Source of the DNA: Ramlibacter lithotrophicus
GTDB taxonomy: Bacteria; Pseudomonadota; Gammaproteobacteria; Burkholderiales; Burkholderiaceae_C
Reading direction: 5' to 3'
Length of the DNA stretch: 64,000 bases
Assembly (NCBI RefSeq): GCF_012184415.1
Contig: NZ_VTOX01000008.1
Span: forward strand, 171,637-235,636
In this document: in pieces, positions 23,146 through 32,972 of the stretch
Numbering within the stretch: position 1 is the first letter of the stretch
Layout: every line of letters begins with the position of its first letter
Program-made: the position numbers and the translations under genes
The notes under the pieces: generated by a model
Database searches by the model: none
The model's input: the letters and a program-made list of their open reading frames with translations, nothing else
What the model was told of the DNA's origin: nothing

Positions 23146-24609
23146 TCAGGCGGACTGCTTCGCGCGCGTGAGGACGCGCCCCGGGTGCGCCCCCGTCGAG
23201 CGGCCGTCCTTCCACACCACGACGCCGTTGACGATCACGGTCTCGATCCCGCGCGACGGCGCGATCGGATGGTCGTAGCTGGCGGCCTCGTCGACCTGGT
23301 CGGCATCGAACAGGGTGAGGTCCGCGTACGCGCCTTCGCGGATCACGCCGCGGTCCTTCAGCCCGAAGTTCTTCGCCGTCAGGCCCGTCATCTTGTAGAC
23401 GGCGGTCTCCAGCGGGAACAGCCCGAGCAGCCGGCCGTAGTGACCGAGCACCCGGGGGAAGGTGCCCCACAGGCGGGGATGCGGCGACGCGTCGTGCGGC
23501 AGGCCGTCCGAGCCGATCATGGTCTCGTCGAACTTGAGGATGCGCTGCACGTCCTTTTCGTCCATCCGGAAGTAGATGGCGCCGGCGGGCAGCAGGCGGC
23601 CGATCGCCTCTTCCTCGCTCACGCCCATCTGCCTGGCGATGTCCGCCAGGTCCTGGCCCGAGTACTGGGGCAGCGCCTTGGACCAGGTGACGATGGTGCG
23701 GGCCGAACCCTGCGCGCGGTCGACGGAGAGCACGGTGGAGCCGGCCGTGTAGGGATAGCAGTCCAGGCACACCGCCTGCTCGCCCATGGTCTTCCTGATG
23801 AACGCCAGCGTCTCCTCAGAGCGCCCGTGGTTGTTCGCGCCCACCACCTTGTGGTGCGAGATCACCACCGGCACGCCCACTTCGCGGCCGATGCGGAAGG
23901 TCTCTTCCAGCGACTCCATCACCTGGTCGCCTTCGTTGCGCATGTGCGTGCAGTAAACGCCGCCATGCTCCTTGAGCGGCTGGCAGGCCTCGATCACTTC
24001 CTCCGTCGGCGCCGCGATGGCCGGCTCGTAGAACAGGCCGGTCGACACGCCGATCGCGCCGGCTTCCAGCGCTTCGTCGACCAGATCGCGCATCTGCGCG
24101 ATCTGCGCCGGTGTCGCCGGCTTGCCCAGGTCGTCCATGGTCGCCACCCGCAGCGTGGTATGGCCGACCAGCATCGCGGCATTGGTGGCAGCCGGCCTGG
24201 CGCGCAGGGCCTCCAGGTACGACTTGAAGGTCTTGAATCGGAACCACTCGCCGTTGCCGTCGAGCAGGTTCAGCGGCGGCGTCACCGGATCGGGAATCGC
24301 CCGCGGCATGGGCGCCAGCGAGATCCCGCAGTTGCCGCCGACCACCGTGGTCACGCCCTGGCTGACCTTGGGCGCCATGTCGGGGTCGGACAGCATCGCC
24401 CGGTCGTCGTGGGTGTGGGCGTCGATGAAGCCGGGCGCGGCGATGCGCCCGGCGAGGTCGATCTCGACGTCGCCGCGGGCGCCGGCCAGGTCGCCGATTC
24501 GGGCGATGCGGTCGCCGCGGATGCCGATGTCGCCGGCGAAGCGCGGCGCGTTGCTGCCGTCCACGATGGTGGCGTGGCGGATCAGGAGGTCGTAGTGCTC
24601 TTGTTGCAT
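23146..24609 (-). CDS. N-acyl-D-amino-acid deacylase (amidohydrolase family)
   Basis: This 487-residue zinc amidohydrolase belongs to the D-aminoacylase group, which hydrolyses N-acyl-D-amino acids to the free D-amino acid. The metal motif is His65-x-His67 in APGFIDAHTHDD. Further marks are GGNCGISLAP (the Cys typical of this group), CTHMRNEGDQ, VVISHHKVVG, TMIGSDGLPHD and PHPRLWGTFPRVLGHY. ATG at 24609 is chosen; 25 upstream codons are open but unlike the family. It is the last gene of a minus-strand series with two Bug receptors, an M20 peptidase and an FAD-linked oxidase, so the cluster probably handles acylated or D-configured amino acids. Confidence 0.9.
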   Translation of the reverse strand: MQQEHYDLLIRHATIVDGSNAPRFAGDIGIRGDRIARIGDLAGARGDVEIDLAGRIAAPGFIDAHTHDDRAMLSDPDMAPKVSQGVTTVVGGNCGISLAPMPRAIPDPVTPPLNLLDGNGEWFRFKTFKSYLEALRARPAATNAAMLVGHTTLRVATMDDLGKPATPAQIAQMRDLVDEALEAGAIGVSTGLFYEPAIAAPTEEVIEACQPLKEHGGVYCTHMRNEGDQVMESLEETFRIGREVGVPVVISHHKVVGANNHGRSEETLAFIRKTMGEQAVCLDCYPYTAGSTVLSVDRAQGSARTIVTWSKALPQYSGQDLADIARQMGVSEEEAIGRLLPAGAIYFRMDEKDVQRILKFDETMIGSDGLPHDASPHPRLWGTFPRVLGHYGRLLGLFPLETAVYKMTGLTAKNFGLKDRGVIREGAYADLTLFDADQVDEAASYDHPIAPSRGIETVIVNGVVVWKDGRSTGAHPGRVLTRAKQSA

Positions 24610-24712
24610 GGCTGCTGCGGGAGAGAAGAAAAAAGGAAGCCGCGACCGGTGGCCGCCGCAGCGGCCGCCGTCGCGGACAGGCATCAGGCGCCGTCGGCGC
24701 CGAGCCGGTGCG

Positions 24713-25684
24713 TCAATCGACCTTGGCGCCGGAGAACTTGATCACCTGGGCCCACTTCACCGTCTCGCGGCGCGCGTGCTCGCGGAACTCTTCGGGGGAG
24801 CTCGGGTCCGGCTCGGCGCCGAGCACCTTGTAGCGGTCCTTGACGGCCTGGCTGGCCAGGGCGGCGCGCATCTCCTTGTTGATGCGTTCCACGATGTCCT
24901 TGGGCATGCCGGGTGGCCCGATCAGGCCGCCCCAGGAGATCACCTCGAAGCCCTTGACGCCTGCTTCGTCGAGCGTCGGGATGTCGGGGTACGAAGGCGA
25001 GCGGGTCCTGGACGATACGGCCAGCGGCCGCACGCGCCCGGCCTGGGCCGGCGGGCCGGCCAGCGGCGTGTTGGACATCATCAGCTGGATCTGCCCGCCC
25101 TGCAGGTCGGTCAGCGCCGAGGAGGTGCCCTTGTACGGCACGTGCAGCAGGTGCGTGCCGGTCATCGACTTGAACAGTTCCACGCCGAGGTGGTCGGTGG
25201 TGCCGTTGCCGCCGGAGCCGAACGCGATCTTGCCCGGGTTCTTCTTGGCGTAGGCGATCAGCTCCTTGACGTTCTTCACCGGCAGGTCGTTGTTCACGAT
25301 CATCATGTTGACGACCTTGAACGAGTTGCCGATCAGCGTGAGGTCCTTGTCGAGGTCGTACGGGATGTTCGACATCAGGCCGCGGTTGGTCGCCAGCGAC
25401 ACGATGTTGCCGTAGCCCAGCGTGTAGCCGTCCGGCGCGGCCTTCACCACGTCCATCGTGCCGATCACGTACGAGCCACCCGGCTTGTTGTCGATGACGA
25501 TCGGCACGCCCATCTGGACGGACATCTGCTGGGCCAGGCTGCGCATCAGCACGTCGGGCGCGCCGCCGGGAGCGGACGGAACGACCAGCCGGATCGGCTT
25601 GTCCGGGTAGGCGGCGAGCGAGTGGGAGGACACGAAGGCCGCGGCGGCGGCGACGAAGGAGAGCAGGAAGGTACGTGTGCGCAT
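24713..25684 (-). CDS. Bug-family solute-binding receptor
   Basis: This 323-residue periplasmic receptor has a Sec signal peptide (FLLSFVAAAAAFVSSHSLAA). Bug motifs are present: RLVVPSAPGGAPDVL, VIDNKPGGSYVIG, APDGYTLGYG and HVPYKGTSSALTDLQ. ATG at 25684 begins the signal peptide. It lies 103 bp upstream of the D-aminoacylase gene and 85 bp downstream of the M20 peptidase gene, all on the same strand. It probably binds the N-acylated amino acid or its carboxylate product. No cognate membrane subunits in the window. Confidence 0.92.
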   Translation of the reverse strand: MRTRTFLLSFVAAAAAFVSSHSLAAYPDKPIRLVVPSAPGGAPDVLMRSLAQQMSVQMGVPIVIDNKPGGSYVIGTMDVVKAAPDGYTLGYGNIVSLATNRGLMSNIPYDLDKDLTLIGNSFKVVNMMIVNNDLPVKNVKELIAYAKKNPGKIAFGSGGNGTTDHLGVELFKSMTGTHLLHVPYKGTSSALTDLQGGQIQLMMSNTPLAGPPAQAGRVRPLAVSSRTRSPSYPDIPTLDEAGVKGFEVISWGGLIGPPGMPKDIVERINKEMRAALASQAVKDRYKVLGAEPDPSSPEEFREHARRETVKWAQVIKFSGAKVD

Positions 25685-25769
25685 GATGGAAGTGAAGAAA
25701 GCCTGGACGTTGTAGCCGAGGGCGCTGCGGTGCAGCAATCGGGTCATTCCCGCAGGATTGCAACGGTTT

Positions 25770-26933
25770 TCAGCGTGACAGTCGTAAGGCCGTGAGCGCG
25801 ATCGCCTGCGCCCGCGGCACCATCGTGCCGACCTTGAGCCATTCGTCGGCCGTGTGGACCTTGCCGCCGACCGGGCCGGTGCCGCACAGCGTCGGCACGC
25901 CGGCGGCCGCGGTGAAGCCGGAGTCCGCCGAGCCGCCGCTGTATTCGCCGCCGGCGGCAAACCCGATGGCGCGGGCGGAATCGACGTAGGCCTCGAACAG
26001 GGCATTGCTTGCGGCGGACTGCACGAACGGCAGGAAGTAGCGCTGCTGCGTGATGTGCCCGCAGGTGCCGGGCACCTCTACCTGGCCCATGATCGCCGCC
26101 AGCTTCGCCTTGACGGCTTCCATCGCCTCGGTGGTCTTGTAGCGCACGTCGATCGAGGCGCTGGCCCATGGGGCCACCGTGTTGACGGAACTGCCGCCCT
26201 TGATCAGGCCGACGTTCACGGTGGTGCCCGATTCGTAGTCGGTGAGCCCATGCAGCTGCACCACCTTGCGGCAGATCGCCTCGATGGCGCTGGCGCCTTC
26301 GTGGTGGTTGCCGCCCGAGTGCGCGGGGATGCCGGTCACCTCGCAGTCGACGAACATCGCGCCCTTGCGACCCGTCACCACGTTGCCGCTGGGCCGGCCC
26401 GGCTCGCCGTTGAAGACGGCGCGGGCGTCGGTCGCGTGCGCTTCGATGAAGGAGCGCGAGGCCGGCGAGGCGATCTCCTCGTCGGCGGTGTACAGGCCCA
26501 CCAGCGGCACGCGCAGCCCGGCCTGCGCGAACGCGGCGAGCACGAACGAGTTGACGACGAGACCGGCCTTCATGTCGGCTACGCCCGGACCGTAGGCCAG
26601 GTCGCCTTCGATGCGGAACGGCCGCTGGGCCGCAGTGCCCTCGGGGAACACCGTGTCGCAATGGCCCATCAGCAGCACCGGCTTGCCCGCCTGCGCCCCC
26701 GGCACCGCCGCCCGCAGGCAGTTGCCGGCGGTCTCGTTGCGATGCACTTCACAGGAGACGCCGTGCTGCACCAGCCAGCCGCGCAGCTCGGCGACCACCG
26801 CGTCGACCCCCGCCTTGTGGTAGCTGCCGGAGTCGATGTCGACGATGCGCTGCAGCAGGTCGAGCATCGCCGGCTGGGCGCCGGCGAGGAATTCCATGAC
26901 CGCCTGCTGGCGGTCGGTGAGCGATTCGATCAT
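25770..26933 (-). CDS. M20-family carboxypeptidase (glutamate carboxypeptidase-like)
   Basis: This 387-residue two-zinc aminoacylase/carboxypeptidase is of the CPG2/ArgE type. Metal and catalytic residues are visible: His91 and Asp93 in GHCDTVFPEG, bridging Asp120 in GPGVADMKAG, and the Glu pair at 152-153 in TADEEIASP. His in GIPAHSGGNHHEGASAIE lies in the dimerisation domain, and the last His is in GKVHTADEWL. No signal peptide, so it acts in the cytoplasm on an imported N-acyl or amide-linked amino acid. Flanked on both sides by Bug receptor genes; the downstream stop of one lies 7 bp from its start. Confidence 0.9.
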   Translation of the reverse strand: MIESLTDRQQAVMEFLAGAQPAMLDLLQRIVDIDSGSYHKAGVDAVVAELRGWLVQHGVSCEVHRNETAGNCLRAAVPGAQAGKPVLLMGHCDTVFPEGTAAQRPFRIEGDLAYGPGVADMKAGLVVNSFVLAAFAQAGLRVPLVGLYTADEEIASPASRSFIEAHATDARAVFNGEPGRPSGNVVTGRKGAMFVDCEVTGIPAHSGGNHHEGASAIEAICRKVVQLHGLTDYESGTTVNVGLIKGGSSVNTVAPWASASIDVRYKTTEAMEAVKAKLAAIMGQVEVPGTCGHITQQRYFLPFVQSAASNALFEAYVDSARAIGFAAGGEYSGGSADSGFTAAAGVPTLCGTGPVGGKVHTADEWLKVGTMVPRAQAIALTALRLSR

Positions 26934-26940
26934 TGCCTGC

Positions 26941-27912
26941 CTACGCCTTGATGCCGGCCTCGTCGATCACCTTGGAGTACCTGGCGAACTGGTCGGCGAT
27001 ATGGGCCGCGAACTTCGGCGGGTCCATCAGGTACGAATCGAGGCCGATCGCCTGCAGCTTCTTCCTGACCTCGGCATCCGCCATCGCTCTCCTGGCGGCG
27101 TCGGCGATCTTCGCGACCGCGTCGGCCGGCGTGCCCTTGGGCGCCACCAGCCCGAACCACGCGGCGGCCTCGTAGCCCGCGATGCCGGATTCGGCCACCG
27201 TAGGCACGTTCTTCAGCGACTCCAGGCGCTGCAGCGTCGTGACGGCCAGCGGCCGCATCTTGCCGGCCTCGAGGAAGCTGTTCATCTCCGACAGGTTGGC
27301 CAGCACCGTGTCGACGTGGCCGGCCAGCACGGCCTGCACCGCCGGGGCGCCGCCGCCGAACGGCGTGTAGATCAGCTTGATCCCGGCGGCGCGCTGCAGC
27401 ATCTCGCCGGCGATGTGCTGCGTCGTGGCCGGACCGACCGTGGCGTACGAGATCGTGCCGGGCTTGGCCCTGGCGGCGTCGACCCAGTCCTTGAAGCTCT
27501 TGTACGGGCTCGCGGCGTTGACGGCGATCACCTGCGGCGAGTTCGTCAGGCAGGCGACGCTGTCGAAGGCCCTGATGCCGTCGTAAGGCAGGCTGGCATG
27601 CAGCTTGGCGTTGATCACGAAGCTGTTCGCCATCAGCAGCAAGGTGTGGCCGTCGGCCGGCGCCTTCGCCACCAGCGCGGTGGCGATGACGGTGCCGCCG
27701 CCCGGCTTGTTCTCGACGACCACCGGCTGGCCGAGCGTCTGCGACATGTGCTGCCCGATCAGGCGCGCCTGGATGTCGCCGGTTCCTCCGGCGGTCCACG
27801 GCACGACGATCTTCACGGGCCTGGAGGGGAAGGCCTGCGCCAGCGCGGCGGGCGCGAAGGTGGAGGCGGCGGCGGCTGCACCGGCAGCCAGGAGTTCACG
27901 GCGATTCAGCAT
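26941..27912 (-). CDS. Bug-family solute-binding receptor with Tat-type signal
   Basis: This 323-residue receptor begins with a twin-arginine-like signal (NRRELLAAGAAAAASTF ... ALAQA). Bug motifs are KIVVPWTAGGTGDIQAR, VVENKPGGGTVIAT, APADGHTLLLM and YTPFGGGAPAVQAVLAG. It is the second Bug protein in this cluster. It lies 7 bp upstream of the M20 peptidase start and is separated from the FAD oxidase gene by 170 bp in which I see no other gene. Confidence 0.92.
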   Translation of the reverse strand: MLNRRELLAAGAAAAASTFAPAALAQAFPSRPVKIVVPWTAGGTGDIQARLIGQHMSQTLGQPVVVENKPGGGTVIATALVAKAPADGHTLLLMANSFVINAKLHASLPYDGIRAFDSVACLTNSPQVIAVNAASPYKSFKDWVDAARAKPGTISYATVGPATTQHIAGEMLQRAAGIKLIYTPFGGGAPAVQAVLAGHVDTVLANLSEMNSFLEAGKMRPLAVTTLQRLESLKNVPTVAESGIAGYEAAAWFGLVAPKGTPADAVAKIADAARRAMADAEVRKKLQAIGLDSYLMDPPKFAAHIADQFARYSKVIDEAGIKA

Positions 27913-28082
27913 GGTTCGAGGTCCTCGGTAGGCGGCGCGAATTGTCCGTTCATTTGCGCCGGCTTGTCATCGGCGTTTTGCCGGTTGCATGTCGCGCGCT
28001 TGACCGGCGGCAAGGTGCCGGGGAGAACTTTCGTCGTGGGCTGCCGGCGAAATGAGAACGAGCGACTGCCCCGGCGCGCGCT

Positions 28083-29483
28083 TCACGGCGCGGCGCGGTG
28101 CTCCAGCACCCGCCCTCGATTGAGGAGGTGCTTCGGATCGAGGGCGTTCTTCAGCGCATGCATCGCGGCGATCTCCTCGCGGCTGCGCGAATGCGGCAGG
28201 AACTCGCGCTTGGACACGCCGATGCCGTGCTCGGCGGAGATCGAGCCGCCGTATTCGCCGACCAGCCCGTACACCGCTTCCTGGATCGCCTGGAAAGTCT
28301 CCGGGCGGTCCGGCGGCTGGTGCACGCCCAGGTGCAGGTTGCCGTCGCCGAGATGGCCGTACACGACGGTGTCGCAGCGCGGGTCGATGGTGCGCACGGC
28401 GGCCTCGAACGCCGGAACGAACGCCTCCATCGCCGGGATCGGCAGGCTCACGTCGAACGGCACCGCCGGCATCAGGCTGCGCGTCACTTCCACCGAGATG
28501 TCGCGCAGTTTCCACAGCGCCTCGTTCTCGGCCCCCGACTTCGCGATCACGGCATCCGACACGGTGCCGTCCTCCAGCACCTGCTGCAGCAGGTCCTCGA
28601 GGCTGGCGGCGCCGCCGGCGCCCGCGCTCGAGGCCTCGATGAGCGCGTAATAAGGCTGTCCCGCCGGCAGCGGGGCGGCCTTGCCGGCGATGCGCACCGC
28701 GCGCGAGAAGTAGGAGTCCCACATCACCTCGAACGCCGTGAGCTCGCCGCCGAGGCGCTGGCGCGCCTGCCGCAGCAGCCCGCGCACCTGCCCGAAGCTT
28801 CCCAGTGCGCAGAGGGCCACGGTGCGCTCCCCGGGCTTGGGCACGAGGCGCAGCACGGCGCGCGTGACGACGCCGAGGATGCCTTCGCTGCCGATGAACA
28901 GCTGCTTCAGGTCGACCCCGGTGTTGTTCTTGACCAGGGGCTTCAGGCCGTCCAGCACCGTGCCGTCGGCGAGCACCGCCTCCAGGCCGACCACCAGGTC
29001 CCGCGTCATGCCGTAGCGGATCACGCGGTTGCCGCCGGCGTTGGTCGAGATGTTGCCGCCGACGGTGCAACTGCCGCGCGCCCCGAGGTCCAGCGGGAAC
29101 ATGAGGCCCTCGGCGTCGAGGCGTTCCTGCAGCGCCTGCAGCACGACGCCCGACTGCACCGTGGCCATGGCCGCGTCGGAATCGATGTTCTCGATCGCGT
29201 TCATGCGCTCCAGCGACAGCACGATCTCGCCCTCGCACGGGACGTGCGACTGCACGAGCCCGGTGCGGCCGCCCTGCGTCACGACGGGAATGCCGGCGGC
29301 GTGGCACAGCGCGAGCGCGCCCGAGACCTCCTGCGTGCTGGCAGGCCGCAGCACCGCGAGCGGCATGGCGCCGCGGGTGCCCTTGATATCGACGAGGTAG
29401 CGCTCGTCGGTCTCCTGGCCGGGCAGGTAGCCGCGCGGTCCAAGTCGTTCCTGCAGCGCCCGCAGCGCTTGCGCGGTGTCCAT
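28083..29483 (-). CDS. FAD-linked oxidase (GlcD / D-lactate dehydrogenase family)
   Basis: This 466-residue flavoprotein of the PCMH-type FAD family oxidises 2-hydroxy acids such as D-lactate, glycolate or D-2-hydroxyglutarate. The FAD-binding half shows VLRPASTQEVSGAL, VTQGGRTGLV, GARGSCTVGGNISTNAGG and GSEGILGVVT. The C-terminal half has YGHLGDGNLHL (metal-binding His) and ISAEHGIGVSKREFL. ATG at 29483; the frame is open to 29753 but without family resemblance. It heads the minus-strand series with the Bug receptors and hydrolases. It could oxidise a hydroxy acid derived from the D-amino acid substrate. Divergent from a hybrid kinase gene. Confidence 0.92.
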   Translation of the reverse strand: MDTAQALRALQERLGPRGYLPGQETDERYLVDIKGTRGAMPLAVLRPASTQEVSGALALCHAAGIPVVTQGGRTGLVQSHVPCEGEIVLSLERMNAIENIDSDAAMATVQSGVVLQALQERLDAEGLMFPLDLGARGSCTVGGNISTNAGGNRVIRYGMTRDLVVGLEAVLADGTVLDGLKPLVKNNTGVDLKQLFIGSEGILGVVTRAVLRLVPKPGERTVALCALGSFGQVRGLLRQARQRLGGELTAFEVMWDSYFSRAVRIAGKAAPLPAGQPYYALIEASSAGAGGAASLEDLLQQVLEDGTVSDAVIAKSGAENEALWKLRDISVEVTRSLMPAVPFDVSLPIPAMEAFVPAFEAAVRTIDPRCDTVVYGHLGDGNLHLGVHQPPDRPETFQAIQEAVYGLVGEYGGSISAEHGIGVSKREFLPHSRSREEIAAMHALKNALDPKHLLNRGRVLEHRAAP

Positions 29484-29649
29484 GGCTTGCCTCCGACGCC
29501 GCCTGCCGGCGGCCAGAAAAGAAAAAGAAGTACCGAATGGTGCCATGGGCCAGGGTCCGCTCCGGTGCGGCGCGTGGCCCGCAGGCCCCTCCGGTACCAT
29601 GGCTGAGTGTGGCGCCGGTTCCGGTATCCGCCACCGAAAGCGGAGGTCC

Positions 29650-31896
29650 ATGGCACCTTCAGTACCGTCGCCGGTCGCTCCAGCTGCCGCTCGCCAGCTC
29701 AAGTGGCGGCTGTTCCTGCTTGCGGCCAGCGGGCTGCTGCCGCTGGCCGTCATGGTGGCGCTGGCGCTCGCCTACCTGGTGGACGAGCGGCAGCAGGCGA
29801 CGCAGCGCTCCGCGATGGCCTTGTCGCGCGCCCTGGCCAGCGCGGTGGACGCGGACCTGAACGCCGCCATCGCGGCACTGCGCACGCTCGGCCAGAGCGA
29901 CGAACTGCGTCTTGCCGAATTCGAGGCGTTCTATCGCATGGCATCGCGTGTGGCACGGCAGGAAGGCTGGCGTGCCATGGTGCTGATGGACCGGCAAGGG
30001 CAGGTCCTCTTTCGCACCACGCGGCCGTTCGGCGCTCCGGACCCGGGACCGGTGGAGCCCGAGAGCGTCGGCCAGGCCCTTGCCCTCGACCGGCCCGTGG
30101 TCGGCGTGGTCACCCGGGGTTCGCAGCCGGGGCTGGCATTCGCGGTCCGCGTGCCGGTGCAGGCCGGCGGGACCTATGTCCTCACCGCCGTGCTGCCGAC
30201 GGACCGGGTCCTGAACGTGCTCAAACGCCAGTCGGTGCCGGCGACCTGGGTCGTGGCAGTGTTCGACCAGAGCGGCGGCCGCGTTGCGCGCACCCGGCCA
30301 AGCTCCAGCTCGCGCGCCTCGCCCAGCCTGCAGGCAATGCTCGCCACCGGCCGGCCGGAAGGCATGGGCGTGACGACCACCCTGGAGGGCGACCAGAGCC
30401 ACACCGGCTATACCCGGCTGGCCGCTTCGGGCTGGGCGGTGGCGGTCGCCATCCCGGCGGCCGAGGCGATCGCCACCGCGGTCGGGCCCGCGCTCGCCGT
30501 GCTGACCGGCCTGCTGGCGTCGCTGGCGCTCTCCGCCTGGCTCGGCCGCTACTTCGCCGGCAATGTCACCCAGCCGATCGATTCCCTGAAACAGGCAGCC
30601 GCCGCGCTCGGCCGGGGCGAGCGGGTCGAACACTCGCCGCTGGCGGTGGCGGAGCTCGACGAGGTCGGCGCCGCCCTGGCCGCGGCTTCGGAGCAGCGCG
30701 AGCGCTTCATGCGCGAACTGCAGGCGGGGCAGGCGGAGCGCGAGGCGCTGCTGCGGCAGGTGACGGATGCGCTGCAGGCGGCACAGGAGGCCGGCCGCGT
30801 CAAGGACGAATTCCTCGCCATCCTTGGCCACGAACTGCGCAACCCGCTGGCGCCGATCTCGATGGCGCTGCAGCTCATGGCGCTCAAGGGCGACGAGGCC
30901 ACGGCGCCCCAGCGACGCATCGTCGAGCGCCAGCTCGCCCACATGACGCGCCTGGTCGATGACCTGCTCGACCTGTCGCGCATCACCGGCAAGCGGCTGG
31001 CCATGCGCATGGAGCCGCTGCGCGTGGCCGACCTCGTGCAGCGCGCGGCCGAGGCGATCCGGCCCGTGCTGGGCGCACGAACGCTGCACACGCAGGTCCA
31101 CGGCGATGTGGCCGAGGCCTGGGTTTCCGGCGACGAAGCGCGGCTGGCGCAGGTGTTTGGCAACCTGCTGGGCAACGCCGTGAAGTTCACCGGCGAGCAC
31201 GGCCGGATCGCGCTGGAGTCGCATCGGGCCGGCGACTCGGTGGAAGTCACGGTCGCCGACGACGGCGCGGGAATGGCGCCCGAGGTGTTGCAGCGCGCGT
31301 TCGAACCGTTCTTCCAGGCGCGCCAGGCGCAGGACCGGTCGCGCGGCGGCCTGGGGCTCGGACTGGCCATCGTCAGGAGCCTGGTCGAGATGCACGGCGG
31401 CAGCGTCGCGGCGCAGAGCGATGGCCCGGAATGCGGTGCGACGGTGCGCGTGCGCCTGCCGCTCGCGTCGGCGCCGGCGCCCCGCGAAGAGCCCGGACCG
31501 CCGCCGGCCGCGCCGGGCGCCGGCAAGGTGCTGGTGGTCGACGACAACCGCGATGCGGCGGACACCACCGCGGCGCTGCTGGCAATCAGCGGCTACGAGG
31601 TGCACGTGGCCTACGAGCCGGACGCCGCGCTGGCGCTGGTCGAGCGGCACGCACCGCAAGTGGCGTTGCTGGACATCGGGCTGCCGGGCATGAGCGGCTA
31701 CGAACTGGCGCGGCTGGTCCGGGCGCATCCGCAGGGCGCGCGCTGCCGGCTGATCGCGCTCACCGGCTACGGCCAGGCCGATGACGTCCTCATGGCACGG
31801 CGCAGCGGCTTCGACCTGCACCTGACCAAGCCGGCGGGCGCCGACGTGCTGCTGGAAGGCGTGTCCCGGCTGATGGGAGGGCCTGGCCCGCAGTAG
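29650..31896 (+). CDS. hybrid sensor histidine kinase with C-terminal receiver
   Basis: This 748-residue membrane kinase has a first transmembrane helix at about 20-42 and an extracytoplasmic sensor of about 230 residues with Cache-like features. A second helix near 280-300 and HAMP follow, then HisKA with His394 (LGHELRNPLAP) and HATPase (N-box FGNLLGNAVKF, DDGAGM, GGLGLGLAIVRSLVEMHGG). A receiver domain with Asp675 (LLDIGLPGMSG) completes the protein. ATG at 29650 follows a CGGAGG site; the 58 extra upstream codons overlap the divergent oxidase gene and look non-coding. No partner regulator is adjacent. Confidence 0.92.
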   Translation: MAPSVPSPVAPAAARQLKWRLFLLAASGLLPLAVMVALALAYLVDERQQATQRSAMALSRALASAVDADLNAAIAALRTLGQSDELRLAEFEAFYRMASRVARQEGWRAMVLMDRQGQVLFRTTRPFGAPDPGPVEPESVGQALALDRPVVGVVTRGSQPGLAFAVRVPVQAGGTYVLTAVLPTDRVLNVLKRQSVPATWVVAVFDQSGGRVARTRPSSSSRASPSLQAMLATGRPEGMGVTTTLEGDQSHTGYTRLAASGWAVAVAIPAAEAIATAVGPALAVLTGLLASLALSAWLGRYFAGNVTQPIDSLKQAAAALGRGERVEHSPLAVAELDEVGAALAAASEQRERFMRELQAGQAEREALLRQVTDALQAAQEAGRVKDEFLAILGHELRNPLAPISMALQLMALKGDEATAPQRRIVERQLAHMTRLVDDLLDLSRITGKRLAMRMEPLRVADLVQRAAEAIRPVLGARTLHTQVHGDVAEAWVSGDEARLAQVFGNLLGNAVKFTGEHGRIALESHRAGDSVEVTVADDGAGMAPEVLQRAFEPFFQARQAQDRSRGGLGLGLAIVRSLVEMHGGSVAAQSDGPECGATVRVRLPLASAPAPREEPGPPPAAPGAGKVLVVDDNRDAADTTAALLAISGYEVHVAYEPDAALALVERHAPQVALLDIGLPGMSGYELARLVRAHPQGARCRLIALTGYGQADDVLMARRSGFDLHLTKPAGADVLLEGVSRLMGGPGPQ

Positions 31897-31955
31897 CGTC
31901 CAAAGGTACGGACCTATACTCGATGCTCATCCATGACTGGAGGAGCGGCATCTTG

Positions 31956-32972
31956 ATGGAGGATCCGGCACCGGCGCTGGCGGCGCTGTACCGCACGATG
32001 GTGCGCATCCGGGCGTTCGAGAACGCGGCCGAAGCAGCCAGCCAGGGCGGTGTCAGCGCCTTCGGCACCACGGCCGGCACGGCCGCCAAGGTGCGCGGGC
32101 CATTGCATCTTTCCACCGGGCAGGAGGCGGTCGCGGCCGGCGTCTGCGCCCACCTGCGCCGCGACGACTATCTCACCTCCACCCACCGCGGCCACGGCCA
32201 CACGCTGGCCAAGGGCGCCGACCCGCTGCGCATGATGTGCGAGCTGTTCGGCAAGGCGCCGGGCTACAACGGCGGCAAGGGCGGCTCCATGCACATCGCG
32301 GATTTCTCGGTGGGCATGCTGGGCGCCAACGGCGTCGTGGCCGCCGGCCTGCCGATCGCCGTGGGCGCGGCCCATGCGCAGAAGCTGCAGGGCCGCGAGG
32401 CGATCACCGCCTGCTTCTTCGGCGATGGCGCGATCAACCGCGGCCCGTTCCTGGAGGCGCTCAACTGGGCCCAGGTGTACCGGCTGCCGGTGCTGTTCGT
32501 CTGCGAGGACAACCGCTGGAGCGCGACCACCGCCAGCGGCCCGGTCACGGCTGGCGACGGCGCGGCCGCGCGCGCCGGCAGCGTCGGCATCGAAGCGGTG
32601 CAGGTGGACGGCAACGACGTGCTCGCCGTGCACGAGGAGGCCGGCAGGCTGGTGCGCGAGGTGCGCGGCGGCGACGGACCGCGCCTGCTGCACGCGCTGA
32701 CCTACCGCATCAAGGGCCATGTCTCGGTCGACCCCGCGGCCTATCGCGATCCGGCCGAAGTGCAGGCGGCGCTCGAGCGCGATCCGATCGTCAGCGCGCG
32801 CCGTCGATACCTGGCGCTGGCGGGAACGCACGCGGCCACGCTCGACGCCTGCGACCGCGAGGCGGCGCAGGAGGTCGCGGCGGCACTGGCGGCTGCCGAC
32901 GCGGCGCCGTGGCCGCAACCCGCCGCGGCGTACCAGGACGTCCAGGACACGGGAGCCGGCCAATGGCGCTGA
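31956..32972 (+). CDS. TPP-dependent 2-oxo acid/acetoin dehydrogenase E1, alpha subunit
   Basis: This 338-residue protein is the TPP-binding half of an E1 dehydrogenase. Marks are RIRAFENAAE, LHLSTGQEAVAAG, STHRGHGHTLAKG, GKGGSMHIAD, and the TPP motif from GDGAINRG to EDN about 30 residues later. The pattern resembles AcoA more than PdhA. ATG at 31956 is preferred over 31923 because GGAGGAG sits about 10 nt ahead of it. The stop overlaps the beta-subunit start by 10 bp. No E2 or E3 gene occurs in the window, so it must borrow these or work differently. A TRAP transporter follows. Confidence 0.9.
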   Translation: MEDPAPALAALYRTMVRIRAFENAAEAASQGGVSAFGTTAGTAAKVRGPLHLSTGQEAVAAGVCAHLRRDDYLTSTHRGHGHTLAKGADPLRMMCELFGKAPGYNGGKGGSMHIADFSVGMLGANGVVAAGLPIAVGAAHAQKLQGREAITACFFGDGAINRGPFLEALNWAQVYRLPVLFVCEDNRWSATTASGPVTAGDGAAARAGSVGIEAVQVDGNDVLAVHEEAGRLVREVRGGDGPRLLHALTYRIKGHVSVDPAAYRDPAEVQAALERDPIVSARRRYLALAGTHAATLDACDREAAQEVAAALAAADAAPWPQPAAAYQDVQDTGAGQWR

